From: an uncultured Eubacteriales bacterium
GTDB lineage: Bacteria > Bacillota > Clostridia > Lachnospirales > Cellulosilyticaceae
Assembly (NCBI GenBank): GCA_900551325.1
Contig: URVM01000007.1
Span: forward strand, 124,001-188,000
Direction of reading: 5' to 3'
Length of the DNA: 64,000 nt
Shown here: piece after piece, positions 51,534-60,161 of the stretch
Position numbering within the stretch: position 1 is the first letter of the stretch
How the letters are laid out: each line of letters begins with the position of its first letter
Translations under genes and position numbers: made by a program
Notes under the pieces: model-generated
Seen by the model: only the letters and a program-made list of their open reading frames with translations
The model's database searches: none
Told to the model about the DNA's origin: nothing

Positions 51534-51567
51534 AAAATCCTACATAATTGTTATGTAGGATTTTTAG
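51534..51567 (+). terminator. Terminator after deoD
   Basis: 14-bp stem AAAATCCTACATAA/TTATGTAGGATTTT with loop TTG and trailing T. Confidence 0.9.
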
Positions 51568-51748
51568 TAAAAATATATAAAAAGTGAATTTAATAAATAG
51601 TAGTTAGAGTAAAGGTTGAAAAATTAATAAAATTTTAAAAAAACATTGAATAATGCTATATAAATATACTACAATGGATATAAGACAATATAGAGTGGTA
51701 AAACCATTAGAACGTTTAATAAACTTTAATGGATAGGGGATATGAATT

Positions 51749-52933
51749 ATGAAAACATGGTTCAATGGAGATAGCGAAGGAAAAATAAAAAGAGGTACAA
51801 GTAATCGAAAAGGCACATTAAGTGACGAATTAAGTAAAGCTGATCATATTGGAAGACAGCTTAGATATAATGAATCTGAATCAAATCAGTTCCAAGAGCA
51901 AGAACCAAAGATACAAGAGGTTAAGCCAGCTATAGCTAAAGTTGAGGTAGAAAAGAATAAGCCAGAAGAAGAGGAAGCTAAACAAAAACGTAGCGCCATT
52001 CAAATGTCATCACCATTCCCACCTCGTAGGCAAAAAAAAGAGGAAGCTATTCAAACTATTGAAGAGCCTAAACCTATTCAAATGTCATCACCATTTCCGC
52101 CTCGTAGACAAGCGGTAGAAGAAGTAGCTAAGAAGGTGGAAAAGCCAGAAGAAACACCTTTTGGGACAGCACCATTTCCAGCACGTATTCAACCGGGGGT
52201 ACCTACTAAGGAGAATACAACTTGGAGACCGCAACCAGTAACGCCTGAACATAAGATTCAATTTCCTAAAGACAAGCAGGAGATGCCAGCTTCACCTAGA
52301 GAAGTAGCTAAAGAGATTGTAAAAGCTGCACCTAAAACTCTAGAAGTGGAAATACCTAGCCCATTTTCACCAACCACATATGATACACCTAAACCAGTTC
52401 AAAACTTTAATCTTGGTTCTGTATCATCACTTGGTGAGATGAAAGATTATAGTTATTCTGATAGTTATTCAGATGGCTATGAGGAGAAGTTTGAAGAAAA
52501 TTATGATGAACCTTATGGAAATACTTATGAAGCACCTTATGAAGAGTATGCATCAACTTATGAGGAAGAAAGTCATCATACTCTAGGGTTTATGGGTACA
52601 CAAGAGGTAGAGAAGGTACAAGTAGAGGAAAAACCAGTACTAAGACAAACTCCAGTAGAAGCACCTACAAAAGTTGCGCCTCAACCTATACAAAGAGATA
52701 ATAAGCCTGTAGATTCTAAACCAAGTATAAATTTAAAATCTAATATTATTATTTCCTTTGATAAAGATCATACTATGGATCTTAATATGAATATTGGTTC
52801 TGTTATTACTATACTTAATAGTTCAGGGGAAAAGTTTGACTTTAAGATTACTAATGATGGTGAAGGGGGACAAAACTTAAATATTGTTGCACCATCTCAT
52901 ACTATCTATCAAATACTAGCATTATTCGAATAA
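51749..52933 (+). CDS. Large disordered protein with repeated SSPFPPRR motif
   Basis: I do not recognise this family. 394 residues, no signal peptide or membrane helix. The first 300 are low-complexity and Pro/Glu/Lys-rich: IQMSSPFPPRRQ occurs twice (about 88-99 and 109-120), with a variant TAPFPARIQ (about 140-148) and EIPSPFSPTTYD later. Then an acidic Tyr-rich stretch follows (SYSDSYSDGYEE...YEEPYGNTY-like, about 230-275). The last 65 residues look folded, with LNMNIGSVITILNSSGEKFDFKITNDG. Probably a scaffold with short linear motifs. The next gene follows after 19 bases. Confidence 0.7.
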   Translation: MKTWFNGDSEGKIKRGTSNRKGTLSDELSKADHIGRQLRYNESESNQFQEQEPKIQEVKPAIAKVEVEKNKPEEEEAKQKRSAIQMSSPFPPRRQKKEEAIQTIEEPKPIQMSSPFPPRRQAVEEVAKKVEKPEETPFGTAPFPARIQPGVPTKENTTWRPQPVTPEHKIQFPKDKQEMPASPREVAKEIVKAAPKTLEVEIPSPFSPTTYDTPKPVQNFNLGSVSSLGEMKDYSYSDSYSDGYEEKFEENYDEPYGNTYEAPYEEYASTYEEESHHTLGFMGTQEVEKVQVEEKPVLRQTPVEAPTKVAPQPIQRDNKPVDSKPSINLKSNIIISFDKDHTMDLNMNIGSVITILNSSGEKFDFKITNDGEGGQNLNIVAPSHTIYQILALFE

Positions 52934-52952
52934 ACTAGAAGGACGTGTCAAA

Positions 52953-53441
52953 ATGGAAATTAAATGCACTAAGGAAGAATTTAAAGTATTACTTGATTTA
53001 GTTTATGCAGGAAACTTACTTATTAATGGAATGCGTGATGTAGATAACCGTGTCTTGCCTCATTCTGAAATGGAACAAAAGATTTTTGCTATGGCAAAAG
53101 ACTTTGGGCTTGAAGAGCTTATTGAATTTGATGAAGAGTTTGGCGAATATATGCCAACAAGAGCTTATGAAAATAGTGAAGTAAATGATTATATTGATCT
53201 TTATGAGGATAAAGTATTCTGGGAAGAGCTAGTTGTTCGCATGGCACGTAGACAGGCACTTAATGAATTAGGTGATGAAAATCCTGATATGACAAATGCA
53301 GAACTTAGACAAAGACAGATTGAACTTGAAGAATACTATGAAGATGAATTTATTGAAAATGGTATTTATCATTTAAAATGGATTAAACCAGAAATCCAAC
53401 CTGAGGATGTAGCTAATAGTAAAAGAAAATTAGAAGAGTAA
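52953..53441 (+). CDS. Acidic helical protein of unknown function
   Basis: 162 residues, strongly acidic and mostly helical, cytoplasmic. It begins EIKCTKEEFKVLLDLVYAGNLLINGMRDVDN and has the acidic EEFGEYMPTRAYENSEVNDYIDLYED centre. Similar small proteins seem widespread in Clostridia, but I know no function. GAAGGAC precedes the ATG, 19 bases after the disordered protein gene, so the two are probably one operon and may interact. Confidence 0.68.
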   Translation: MEIKCTKEEFKVLLDLVYAGNLLINGMRDVDNRVLPHSEMEQKIFAMAKDFGLEELIEFDEEFGEYMPTRAYENSEVNDYIDLYEDKVFWEELVVRMARRQALNELGDENPDMTNAELRQRQIELEEYYEDEFIENGIYHLKWIKPEIQPEDVANSKRKLEE

Positions 53442-53470
53442 AAAGAGCCTAGCAAGTAGGCTCTTTTTTA
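53441..53470. terminator. Bidirectional terminator
   Basis: AAAGAGCCTA/TAGGCTCTTT stem with loop GCAAG, followed by T and preceded by A, between convergent genes. Confidence 0.87.
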
Positions 53471-53480
53471 AAATCTAAAG

Positions 53481-54995
53481 CTATTTTTTTATACTAATGT
53501 AGTTGGTAGAATCTACAGTAACATGCTTATGCTTTATAAAGTAATCTACAATAATCTCTGGCATTTCTACAAGAATTTCTTGTACCACCTTACAACTTGG
53601 ATACATATCATAGCCTCCAACCCCACTATAACGGTAATTATTCATAGCAAGAGTAAAAGTATCTTCTAAATCAATTTGGTGACCATGTAAAGACATAGAT
53701 ACTACACGTTCCCCTACTGGTTTAGTAAGGTCAAAAGTATAGCAAAGAGGAGCAAAGTAGTCATAGTTATAATGAGATACTTTAGGTTTTAAAAACTTAT
53801 CAGATATACTTAAGTTACCATTCTCTAAGTGGAAGTAGCTAGCAGTATTTTCAAGGGCTGCTTTTAGTACATGACCTGTTACTTCAAGTACAACTAAGGT
53901 GTTTGGGAAAATATAAGTTGATACAATATCTCGTACAGTTACTTCTTGATTGAAGCCTTTTACACTATTAGCAAAAGAAGTACAAGCAATCTGTGCGCCA
54001 CTGCGTTCTAGTTGGATTTGATTAATAAAGTTAGCTAGAGGGCTACCATGAAGGGCCATATCTAAATGATCACTTGGTACAAGTGGTATATTTAAGAAGC
54101 CAACAGGTTCATCTAACCAAGATTGAAGAGCAGATTCAATTGGCATTAGTTCATTATACAGTTTTTCGTTATAGTTAAGGCCAGTAAGGATAAGTTCTGA
54201 ATGAATAGAAGTATGTCCTTCATCGGATAATGTAACATCTACTTTAGCAAACTGTGTACCATATTGTGGTGTTTGAACAAGATGTGTACCAAAAATCTCT
54301 TTATTATACATTGGAATATGTTGATGTCCTGTAAGTAATACATCAAAATCAAAAGCTTCACAAATAGCATAAGCGAGGTTTTCCATACTATTACTTAGTT
54401 TCTTGTTGTTTTCTAGGTCATATTCAAGGCCACCATGATAAATTCCTACCATAAGGTCAACTTCATTAGAGATTGCATCAAAAGCAGGACGAATACTATC
54501 TAAAGTTGCAGATACTGTAAAGTTTGTTAGATTTTCTTTCTTCTCCCAGACAGGAATAAACTCTGTACTAATACCAATTAAACCTACTTTTAATCCATTT
54601 TCTAAAGTATGGATAGCATATTTTTGAATAGGTAATTTACCTGTTTCATCAGTAACATTTACACATAAACATTTAGCGTTAATATAATCTAAATAGCTTT
54701 TTAAATAGTCATAGCCATAGTTAAAATCATGATTACCTAAAGTAATATAGTCATAGCCAGCTACATTCATTACTTCAGCGATTGGATTTTTCGGTAAAGG
54801 GTGACGACTAATAAAAGTAGTAAAAGGTGAACCTTGTATTGTATCTCCGCCATCGATAATAAGTGTATTGCCATCTTTTTTGAACTGTTCCATCATACAT
54901 AAGAAACCTTGAGGTTTCTTTTCTTGATCTCTATAGTCAGTAGGGTATATATATCCATGTACATCTGACGTAAAATAAAGGGTTAAATTTCTCAT
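53481..54995 (-). CDS. 5'-nucleotidase / cyclic phosphodiesterase, UshA-like, cytoplasmic
   Basis: 504 residues. N-terminal calcineurin-like metallophosphatase with YFTSDVHGYIYP, IIDGGDTIQGSP, TLGNHDFNYG, GIYHGG and LLTGHQHIP supplying the dinuclear metal ligands. The C-terminal 5'-nucleotidase domain (about 320-500) has GSPLANFINQIQL and the substrate-stacking-type YNYDYF/SGVGGYDMY segments. Most UshA relatives are exported; this one lacks a signal peptide, so it probably acts on cytoplasmic nucleotides. Exact substrate is not readable. Confidence 0.88.
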   Translation of the reverse strand: MRNLTLYFTSDVHGYIYPTDYRDQEKKPQGFLCMMEQFKKDGNTLIIDGGDTIQGSPFTTFISRHPLPKNPIAEVMNVAGYDYITLGNHDFNYGYDYLKSYLDYINAKCLCVNVTDETGKLPIQKYAIHTLENGLKVGLIGISTEFIPVWEKKENLTNFTVSATLDSIRPAFDAISNEVDLMVGIYHGGLEYDLENNKKLSNSMENLAYAICEAFDFDVLLTGHQHIPMYNKEIFGTHLVQTPQYGTQFAKVDVTLSDEGHTSIHSELILTGLNYNEKLYNELMPIESALQSWLDEPVGFLNIPLVPSDHLDMALHGSPLANFINQIQLERSGAQIACTSFANSVKGFNQEVTVRDIVSTYIFPNTLVVLEVTGHVLKAALENTASYFHLENGNLSISDKFLKPKVSHYNYDYFAPLCYTFDLTKPVGERVVSMSLHGHQIDLEDTFTLAMNNYRYSGVGGYDMYPSCKVVQEILVEMPEIIVDYFIKHKHVTVDSTNYISIKK

Positions 54996-55080
54996 AAATG
55001 CACCTCGCGAGTATTTTAAACAATAATGTGTATTATATCAATAAATTACAAATCAGGCTATTATTAGGATGTGAAAAAAC

Positions 55081-55240
55081 ATTGATTTTTATAAATCAAT
55101 TATAAATAAGATATAAACAGAATAAAGATAGAAGAATGTAAAGATATGAAATATGAAGATTTAAATTAGAGTAAGATATAAGGCTATAAAAATATGAAGG
55201 TATGAATTGAATAAAGATACGAAGATAAAAAAGAGGAGAA
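55081..55240. repeat. Purine-rich degenerate repeats before natA
   Basis: Repeats of the words AAAGATA, GAAGAT and ATATGAA fill the gap between the nucleotidase and natA. Low-complexity sequence; the natA promoter is presumably within, but no clear -35/-10 stands out. Confidence 0.4.
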
Positions 55241-55244
55241 TAAG

Positions 55245-56012
55245 ATGATCAAAGTAACTAATCTTACAAAGACTTTTACAAAGACCATAAAGTCAGGAAG
55301 ACGTACAGTAAAAGAAGTTTTTAATGCAGTAGATAATCTTTCTTTTGATGTTCCTAAGGGGCAAATCTATGGCATATTAGGCCCTAATGGGGCTGGAAAA
55401 ACAACTTTACTTAGAATGTTAGGAGGTATTTTGACACCTACTTTAGGGAGTATTGAAGTAGGAGGTATAAACTACGATGAAAATAAGAATAAGGCTAAAG
55501 AACTTATTGGTTATCTATCAGGAAATACTAAGTTATATGGACGTTTGTCATCTAGGGAGGTACTAGAAATCTTTGGTGGCTTATATGGTATGGAAAAGCA
55601 GAAGATAGAAGAAGAGATAGAAAGGATTATTCATTTATTAAATATGCAAGATTTTGTAGATAATCCTATACAAAAGCTTTCTACAGGACAAACACAAAGA
55701 GCTTCTATTGCAAGATGTCTTATTCATTCTCCAGAACTTTATATTTTTGATGAACCTACCTTAGGGCTAGATGTATTAAGTAGCCGTACTATTATAGACT
55801 TTATGAAAAGTGAGAAGGAGAAAGGAAAAACTGTTCTCTACTCAACTCATTATATGGAAGAAGCCGAGACACTATGTGACCAAATGATTATGCTTCATGA
55901 AGGCAGGATACTAGCAACAGGAACGAGCCAGGAACTTAAGGATTTGACGAAGACAACTAACCTTAGAGATGCCTTTATCAAACTAATTGAAAGTAGGGAG
56001 GAGTTAGGATGA
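55245..56012 (+). CDS. natA: ABC exporter ATPase, NatA type
   Basis: 255 residues. Walker A GPNGAGKTT near residue 48, signature LSTGQTQRASIARC, Walker B LYIFDEPTLGLDVLSS, switch STHYMEEAE. The STGQ signature and MEEAETLCDQ ending are typical of NatA-type Na+ export ATPases. GAGGAG precedes the ATG and the end overlaps natB by 4 bases, so the two form one exporter. Confidence 0.9.
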   Translation: MIKVTNLTKTFTKTIKSGRRTVKEVFNAVDNLSFDVPKGQIYGILGPNGAGKTTLLRMLGGILTPTLGSIEVGGINYDENKNKAKELIGYLSGNTKLYGRLSSREVLEIFGGLYGMEKQKIEEEIERIIHLLNMQDFVDNPIQKLSTGQTQRASIARCLIHSPELYIFDEPTLGLDVLSSRTIIDFMKSEKEKGKTVLYSTHYMEEAETLCDQMIMLHEGRILATGTSQELKDLTKTTNLRDAFIKLIESREELG

Positions 56013-58078
56013 GAAGTTATATTATAAAAAATATCTTCAAGAAAGAATTGAAAGATATTTTTAGAGATAAAAAAACTATTTTTATGATGGTTATGTTTCC
56101 TATCTTACTCTACCCAGTCATTATGCTTGTGACGACACAAATCAGTATGTATGCTATGAATCAAAAAGAAACATCTCAATATGTAGTAAGTGTAGATACA
56201 AGCGAGTTTGATAAAGACATTTTTGATGAACTATCACAGAAAGAAAAATTTGCAAACTTAAAGTTTGTACCACAAGATGAGAAGGAAAAGGAAAATCCGA
56301 TAGGCAAGGATGAGAAATGTAGAGTAGTAAGTGAAAAGGAAAGACTAGAAGAAAGAGATATAGATGCCTATATAGAAGTAGACACTTTACAAAGTGGGCG
56401 AATAAGCTATAAGGTGTATATAAATTCGGCTATTGATCAATCACTTAATGCAGGAATGAAAACTGGGGATTTCTTAGATGCCTATAAGGAAAAGTTAGTA
56501 TACAAGAATCTAAAAGAAAAAGGGATAGAGCCTGTTATTACACTAGAACCTATCATTTATAAAACCATTGACCTGGCTCAAAATGAGGAAAAGGTAGGGC
56601 AGATTATGTCCATGCTTTTACCGATTTTCTTAATTATAGGGATTTTAATGGGGGCCTTATATCCTTCTATAGATGTGATGGCAGGGGAAAAGGAAAGAGG
56701 TACTATAGAAACACTACTTACTTTACCAGTATCAAATTTAGAACTTATCGTAGGTAAGTTTTTGGCTGTTGCCACTGTATCAATTATGTCGGCTTTATTA
56801 AATGTATTTTCTATTATAGCAAGCTGTGTACTTATTTTAATGAGTGTAGGTTTAACACAAAGTTTAGAAGGTATTCATTTAGACTTTGGTGCGTTTATTG
56901 TTCCATTTATAGTGGCACTTATATGTATATTAATTTTTGCGTTAATTATAACGGCTATAAGTATGTGCGTATGCAGTATGGCTAAAAGTTTTAAAGAAGC
57001 TCAAAATTATGCTACACCTTTAATGCTTATTTTCATGTTGCCTGGGTATGCTAGTATGATTCCAGGTCTAGAGCTTACTACGGTAACAGCTTGTATTCCT
57101 ATTGTAAATGTAGTCTTACTTATAAAGAGTGTACTAACCTTTAAGTATGATATAGGTGCTATGGCATTAGTAGCTGTTTCTAACTTCGGATTTTTAATTT
57201 TAGCACTTGTACTTCTTGCTAAGCTATTTGATTCGGAAGAAATACTTTTTGGAAGTGGAAAAGAGTTTTCCATTTTACAAAGAAGATATAATATTACAAA
57301 GGGTACCCTACCAACACCAAGTGATAGCTTAATCATCTATGTAGTAGGCTTACTAGGACTTATTTATATAGGAAGCTTATTGCAAGTCAAATTAGGCTTT
57401 TTAGGCATTGCCCTAACGCAAGGTGTAGTGATTGCTATTCCACTTTTATTTGGATGGTATATAAAGACTGATTTTAAGAAAGCCTTATCTTTAAATAGAC
57501 CTAAATTAACACATACTATTGGAGCAGTAGTATTATGGATAGGTATGTTTTTCTTTATACAAGGGCTTACTAGTATTATATTAATCTTTGCACCTGAAAT
57601 GTTAGAGCTTAATGAAGAACTGGCAAAAGTCATTAATCACCCTAACTTTCTTATTAATATTTTTGTTGTAGCTATGCTTCCAGCAGTATGCGAAGAAATT
57701 TTATTTAGAGGTATGATTTATAAAGGGCTTGAAAATGAAGGTAAACATCCAAGACGAGCAATTATTCTATCAGGAATTCTCTTTGGAATTATGCACTTAG
57801 ATTTCTTTAGAATGTTGCCAACAGCACTGCTTGGTATAGGTCTTGCTTATATTGTTTATGCCAGTGGTTCTATCTTTTTAGCTATGTTGGTACATTTTCT
57901 AAACAATGGTATAGTGGTAGTAGTAGGACATTTTGTAAAGGTGCCAGAAGTAGAACAAGTTTTAACGAGTGGACAATTGATACAAAGTGGAGTATTATAT
58001 ATGGTTATAAGTATTTTACCTCTTCTAGTCGGTATTTCCTTATTAAAGAAAGAAGGTAAGAGTCAAAATCTAACTTAA
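56009..58078 (+). CDS. natB: NatB-type permease fused to CPBP intramembrane protease
   Basis: 689 residues. The N-terminal 400 are an ABC-2 permease with one membrane helix (about 22-42), a large extracytoplasmic loop, and five to six helices after about 200, including GEKERGTIETLLTLPVSNLELIVGKF, the conserved ABC-2 coupling segment. After a further hydrophobic stretch the C-terminal part (about 520-680) is a CPBP (Abi) domain with the glutamate pair EEILFRG and downstream histidine in GIMHLDFF and HFLNNG. Such NatB-CPBP fusions occur in Firmicutes; the physiological substrate is unknown. Confidence 0.88.
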   Translation: MRSYIIKNIFKKELKDIFRDKKTIFMMVMFPILLYPVIMLVTTQISMYAMNQKETSQYVVSVDTSEFDKDIFDELSQKEKFANLKFVPQDEKEKENPIGKDEKCRVVSEKERLEERDIDAYIEVDTLQSGRISYKVYINSAIDQSLNAGMKTGDFLDAYKEKLVYKNLKEKGIEPVITLEPIIYKTIDLAQNEEKVGQIMSMLLPIFLIIGILMGALYPSIDVMAGEKERGTIETLLTLPVSNLELIVGKFLAVATVSIMSALLNVFSIIASCVLILMSVGLTQSLEGIHLDFGAFIVPFIVALICILIFALIITAISMCVCSMAKSFKEAQNYATPLMLIFMLPGYASMIPGLELTTVTACIPIVNVVLLIKSVLTFKYDIGAMALVAVSNFGFLILALVLLAKLFDSEEILFGSGKEFSILQRRYNITKGTLPTPSDSLIIYVVGLLGLIYIGSLLQVKLGFLGIALTQGVVIAIPLLFGWYIKTDFKKALSLNRPKLTHTIGAVVLWIGMFFFIQGLTSIILIFAPEMLELNEELAKVINHPNFLINIFVVAMLPAVCEEILFRGMIYKGLENEGKHPRRAIILSGILFGIMHLDFFRMLPTALLGIGLAYIVYASGSIFLAMLVHFLNNGIVVVVGHFVKVPEVEQVLTSGQLIQSGVLYMVISILPLLVGISLLKKEGKSQNLT

Positions 58079-58118
58079 TAACATAAAGTAATAAACATAA
58101 ATAGATTGGGATGATTAA

Positions 58119-58952
58119 ATGAGAACAAATAGTAGAGCTGGTAGAACAGCTTTAGATGAAAAAATAGAGGCATTTAGAAGACAAGGTTATATTGTACCGC
58201 CTAAAAATATTATTAAAACAGAAAAACAAATTGAAGCTATAAGAAAGAGTGCTAAGATTAATACAGCAATCCTAGATCATGTAGCCAAGCATATTCGTCC
58301 AGGTATGACAACAGAGGAAATAGATGAGCTAGTTTATACTTTTACAAAAGGACAAGGCGCTACGCCAGCACCTCTTAACTATCATGGATTTCCAAAGAGT
58401 GTATGTACTTCTATCAACCATGAAGTATGTCATGGGATTCCTTCTAAAGATAGAGTGCTACAAGAAGGTGACATTATAAATGTAGATGTATCTACTATTT
58501 ATCACGGATACTTTTCAGATGCTTCACGTATGTTCCAAATAGGAGAAGTAAGTGAAGAAGCCAAAAAACTTGTAGCCGTAGCCAAAGAATGTATGGAAAA
58601 AGGTATAGAACAAGTAAAACCTTGGGGTTTACTTGGTGATGTAGGTGCAGCTATTAATGCACATGCAAAAGCTAATGGCTACAGTGTTGTAAGAGAAATC
58701 GGAGGACATGGGGTAGGCCTTGCTTTCCACGAAGACCCTTATGTAAGTCATGTAAGCAAAGCAGGAACAGGCATGATCCTCGTACCAGGTATGATCTTTA
58801 CTATAGAGCCTATGGTTAATATAGGGACAGCAAGAGTAAAAGAAGATAGAAAAAATGGTTGGACTATCTACACAGCAGATGGAAAGCTTTCAGCACAATG
58901 GGAAAGTATGGTCTTAGTAACTGAGACAGGATATGAAATTTTAACTTGTTAG
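58119..58952 (+). CDS. map: Type I methionine aminopeptidase with N-terminal extension
   Basis: Removes N-terminal methionine from nascent proteins. 277 residues, against about 250 in the simplest forms. The extra N-terminal 30 residues (RTNSRAGRTALDEKIEAFRRQGY) precede the catalytic fold. Metal ligands fit INVDVSTIYHGYFSDAS (two Asp), GHGVGLAFHEDP (His), FTIEPMV (Glu) and the last QWESMVLVTE (Glu). NHEVCHGIPSKDRVLQEGD is typical. No SEC-type zinc finger is present in the extension. Monocistronic with terminator. Confidence 0.94.
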   Translation: MRTNSRAGRTALDEKIEAFRRQGYIVPPKNIIKTEKQIEAIRKSAKINTAILDHVAKHIRPGMTTEEIDELVYTFTKGQGATPAPLNYHGFPKSVCTSINHEVCHGIPSKDRVLQEGDIINVDVSTIYHGYFSDASRMFQIGEVSEEAKKLVAVAKECMEKGIEQVKPWGLLGDVGAAINAHAKANGYSVVREIGGHGVGLAFHEDPYVSHVSKAGTGMILVPGMIFTIEPMVNIGTARVKEDRKNGWTIYTADGKLSAQWESMVLVTETGYEILTC

Positions 58953-58980
58953 AAATAAAATACTAAAAGAAATAAATAAT

Positions 58981-59018
58981 AAAGCCAGGGAATACCTAGA
59001 GAGATTCCTTGGCTTTTT
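58981..59018. terminator. Terminator after map
   Basis: AAAGCCAGGGAAT pairs with ATTCCTTGGCTTT (13 pairs, one wobble) and is followed by TT. The minus strand also has a T-rich tail, so it can end transcripts from either side. Confidence 0.88.
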
Positions 59019-59040
59019 ATGTGTAAAATAGTTAGATAGA

Positions 59041-59600
59041 AAAGGGCATAAAAGTAAAACTAGAAACTACGATGGGATTATTAAGCTTTGAAAATTTAAC
59101 AGCACAACAAGCCATCCTAAGGACAGTCTCCCCCTTGTAATATACATAGACTGAACTTAAGATAGCTTATTGGTTGTGGCAAGACTTCAAGTGCGCCATA
59201 CTTTAAAGGCCGTCTGACTTCATATAGAACTTTTTACCTTTGGGCTCACTTTATGGACTTACCTAGCTACATTAGCACTATCTCGGGGTTCTTTAGGTGA
59301 AAGGGATACATGAGTGTATTTATCACTGCCAGTTGCCGGATTAGCCTATTGCACATAGGAATTACCGCAGGTTTGCCTTAGGGATTAGATTTCTAGAAGA
59401 AGTATGAACATAATTTAAAGCACGACCGCTTGCAAAGTCGGTATTGCCCCAGAAGTTGCTAGTTGCCACCACCATGCAAAATCCAGTTAGTTAAGAAAAA
59501 GCTTGTCCGGCTTCTAGCAAGGGGGAGGACTAGTTACCAACTAAACTTTTTCTTATAGTGTAAGGAAAGTACCTAGGATTTTTTTCCCTTACACTCCTAT
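59041..59600. ncRNA. Candidate large structured RNA A (unassigned family)
   Basis: No ORF of note, base composition clearly less AT-rich than flanks. CTCCCCCTTG (59128-59137) is exactly complementary to CAAGGGGGAG (59518-59527), a 10-bp helix closing about 400 bases. AAGAAAAAG (59493-59501) pairs with CTTTTTCTT (59546-59554), enclosing one strand of the first helix and so predicting a pseudoknot. Further hairpins include ATACA/TGTAT (59315-59328), CCTAT/ATAGG (59346-59360), TAGTT/AACTA (59531-59543) and GTGTAAGG/CCTTACAC (59558-59594). Strand uncertain. Length and shape recall the large ornate RNA classes (OLE, ROOL, GOLLD), but I could match none. Confidence 0.55.
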
Positions 59601-59635
59601 ATATACGCAAAGGGTAGGTGATTTCCTCAAAAGTT

Positions 59636-59663
59636 TTGCATGAAAAACTAATTTTTGTATAAA
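59636..59663 (+). promoter_or_regulatory. Candidate promoter for structured RNA B
   Basis: TTGCAT (59636-59641), 16 bases, TATAAA (59658-59663), in an AT-rich stretch between the two structured blocks. Confidence 0.4.
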
Positions 59664-59828
59664 ATAAACAATTAAATAGGAGATATATTGAGTATTTTAA
59701 TATAGTTTTTTGAGGCTGATTTATACATATAGAGCTTAAGAAATTAGAAATAAAATTAAGGGAGTTTTTTATAAATGTACACTTAGGGGATAATCATTAA
59801 AAGATGATTAATGAAGCTAAGCAGACTA

Positions 59829-60082
59829 GAATTACTGTCCCTTAGAACAATCTAGTAGGTGAAGGGTTGGATGTGGGTCATCCGAAAGCGGCTTATGCAG
59901 GTGGCTTAGAGGATGTTAATGAGCGGGTGAGTAAGGTTTTTAGCCAGGTGTTCGAAGCGAAGCAAGTTTCTGGCGTTCTTACGATCCCCGAGTTTACAGC
60001 CTCTTAGCCACCGGAAGTGGAAGCTTGAGGAGGAGTTACAGCCAGCCTGACACCTAAGAAGACTACACAAAGACAGTAATTC
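59829..60082 (+). ncRNA. Candidate structured RNA B (unassigned family)
   Basis: About 254 bases closed by GAATTACTGTC (59829-59839) and GACAGTAATTC (60072-60082), an 11-bp perfect helix. Inside, CTTAG (59841-59845) pairs with CTAAG (60054-60058), and GGATG/CATCC (59869-59883) forms a hairpin. A long rod starts with 59901-59912 against 60000-60011 (11 of 12 pairs) and continues through GTTAA/TTTAC, CGGG/CCCG, GTAAG/CTTAC, GCCAG/CTGGC and a TTCG-AAG-CGAA tip. I checked by eye for RNase P, tmRNA, SRP and T-box signatures and found none. Plus strand is favoured by the upstream promoter and downstream terminator. Confidence 0.58.
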
Positions 60083-60110
60083 GCCCCCTCCAAATGACTT
60101 AGAAATTACA

Positions 60111-60157
60111 AAAAAAAGAAGCTGAGCACTTATTCTTAGTGCAACAGCTTCTTTTGT
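60111..60157. terminator. Bidirectional terminator of ABC exporter operon and RNA B
   Basis: AAAAGAAGCTG/CAGCTTCTTTT (11 bp) with inner GCACT/AGTGC. On the minus strand it is followed by eight T; on the plus strand by TTTTGTAGTTTT. Confidence 0.9.
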
Positions 60158-60161
60158 AGTT

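Noticed and set aside
55081..55240. CRISPR-like repeat array
   Set aside because: Repeats are short, degenerate and lack regular spacers or cas genes; low-complexity sequence only.
59041..59600. RNase P RNA, tmRNA, SRP RNA or group I/II intron
   Set aside because: No GAAAGTCC-type P4 element, no tmRNA acceptor/T-arm sequence, no SRP GGAAGG loop context, and no domain V or intron-core sequence could be found by eye on either strand.
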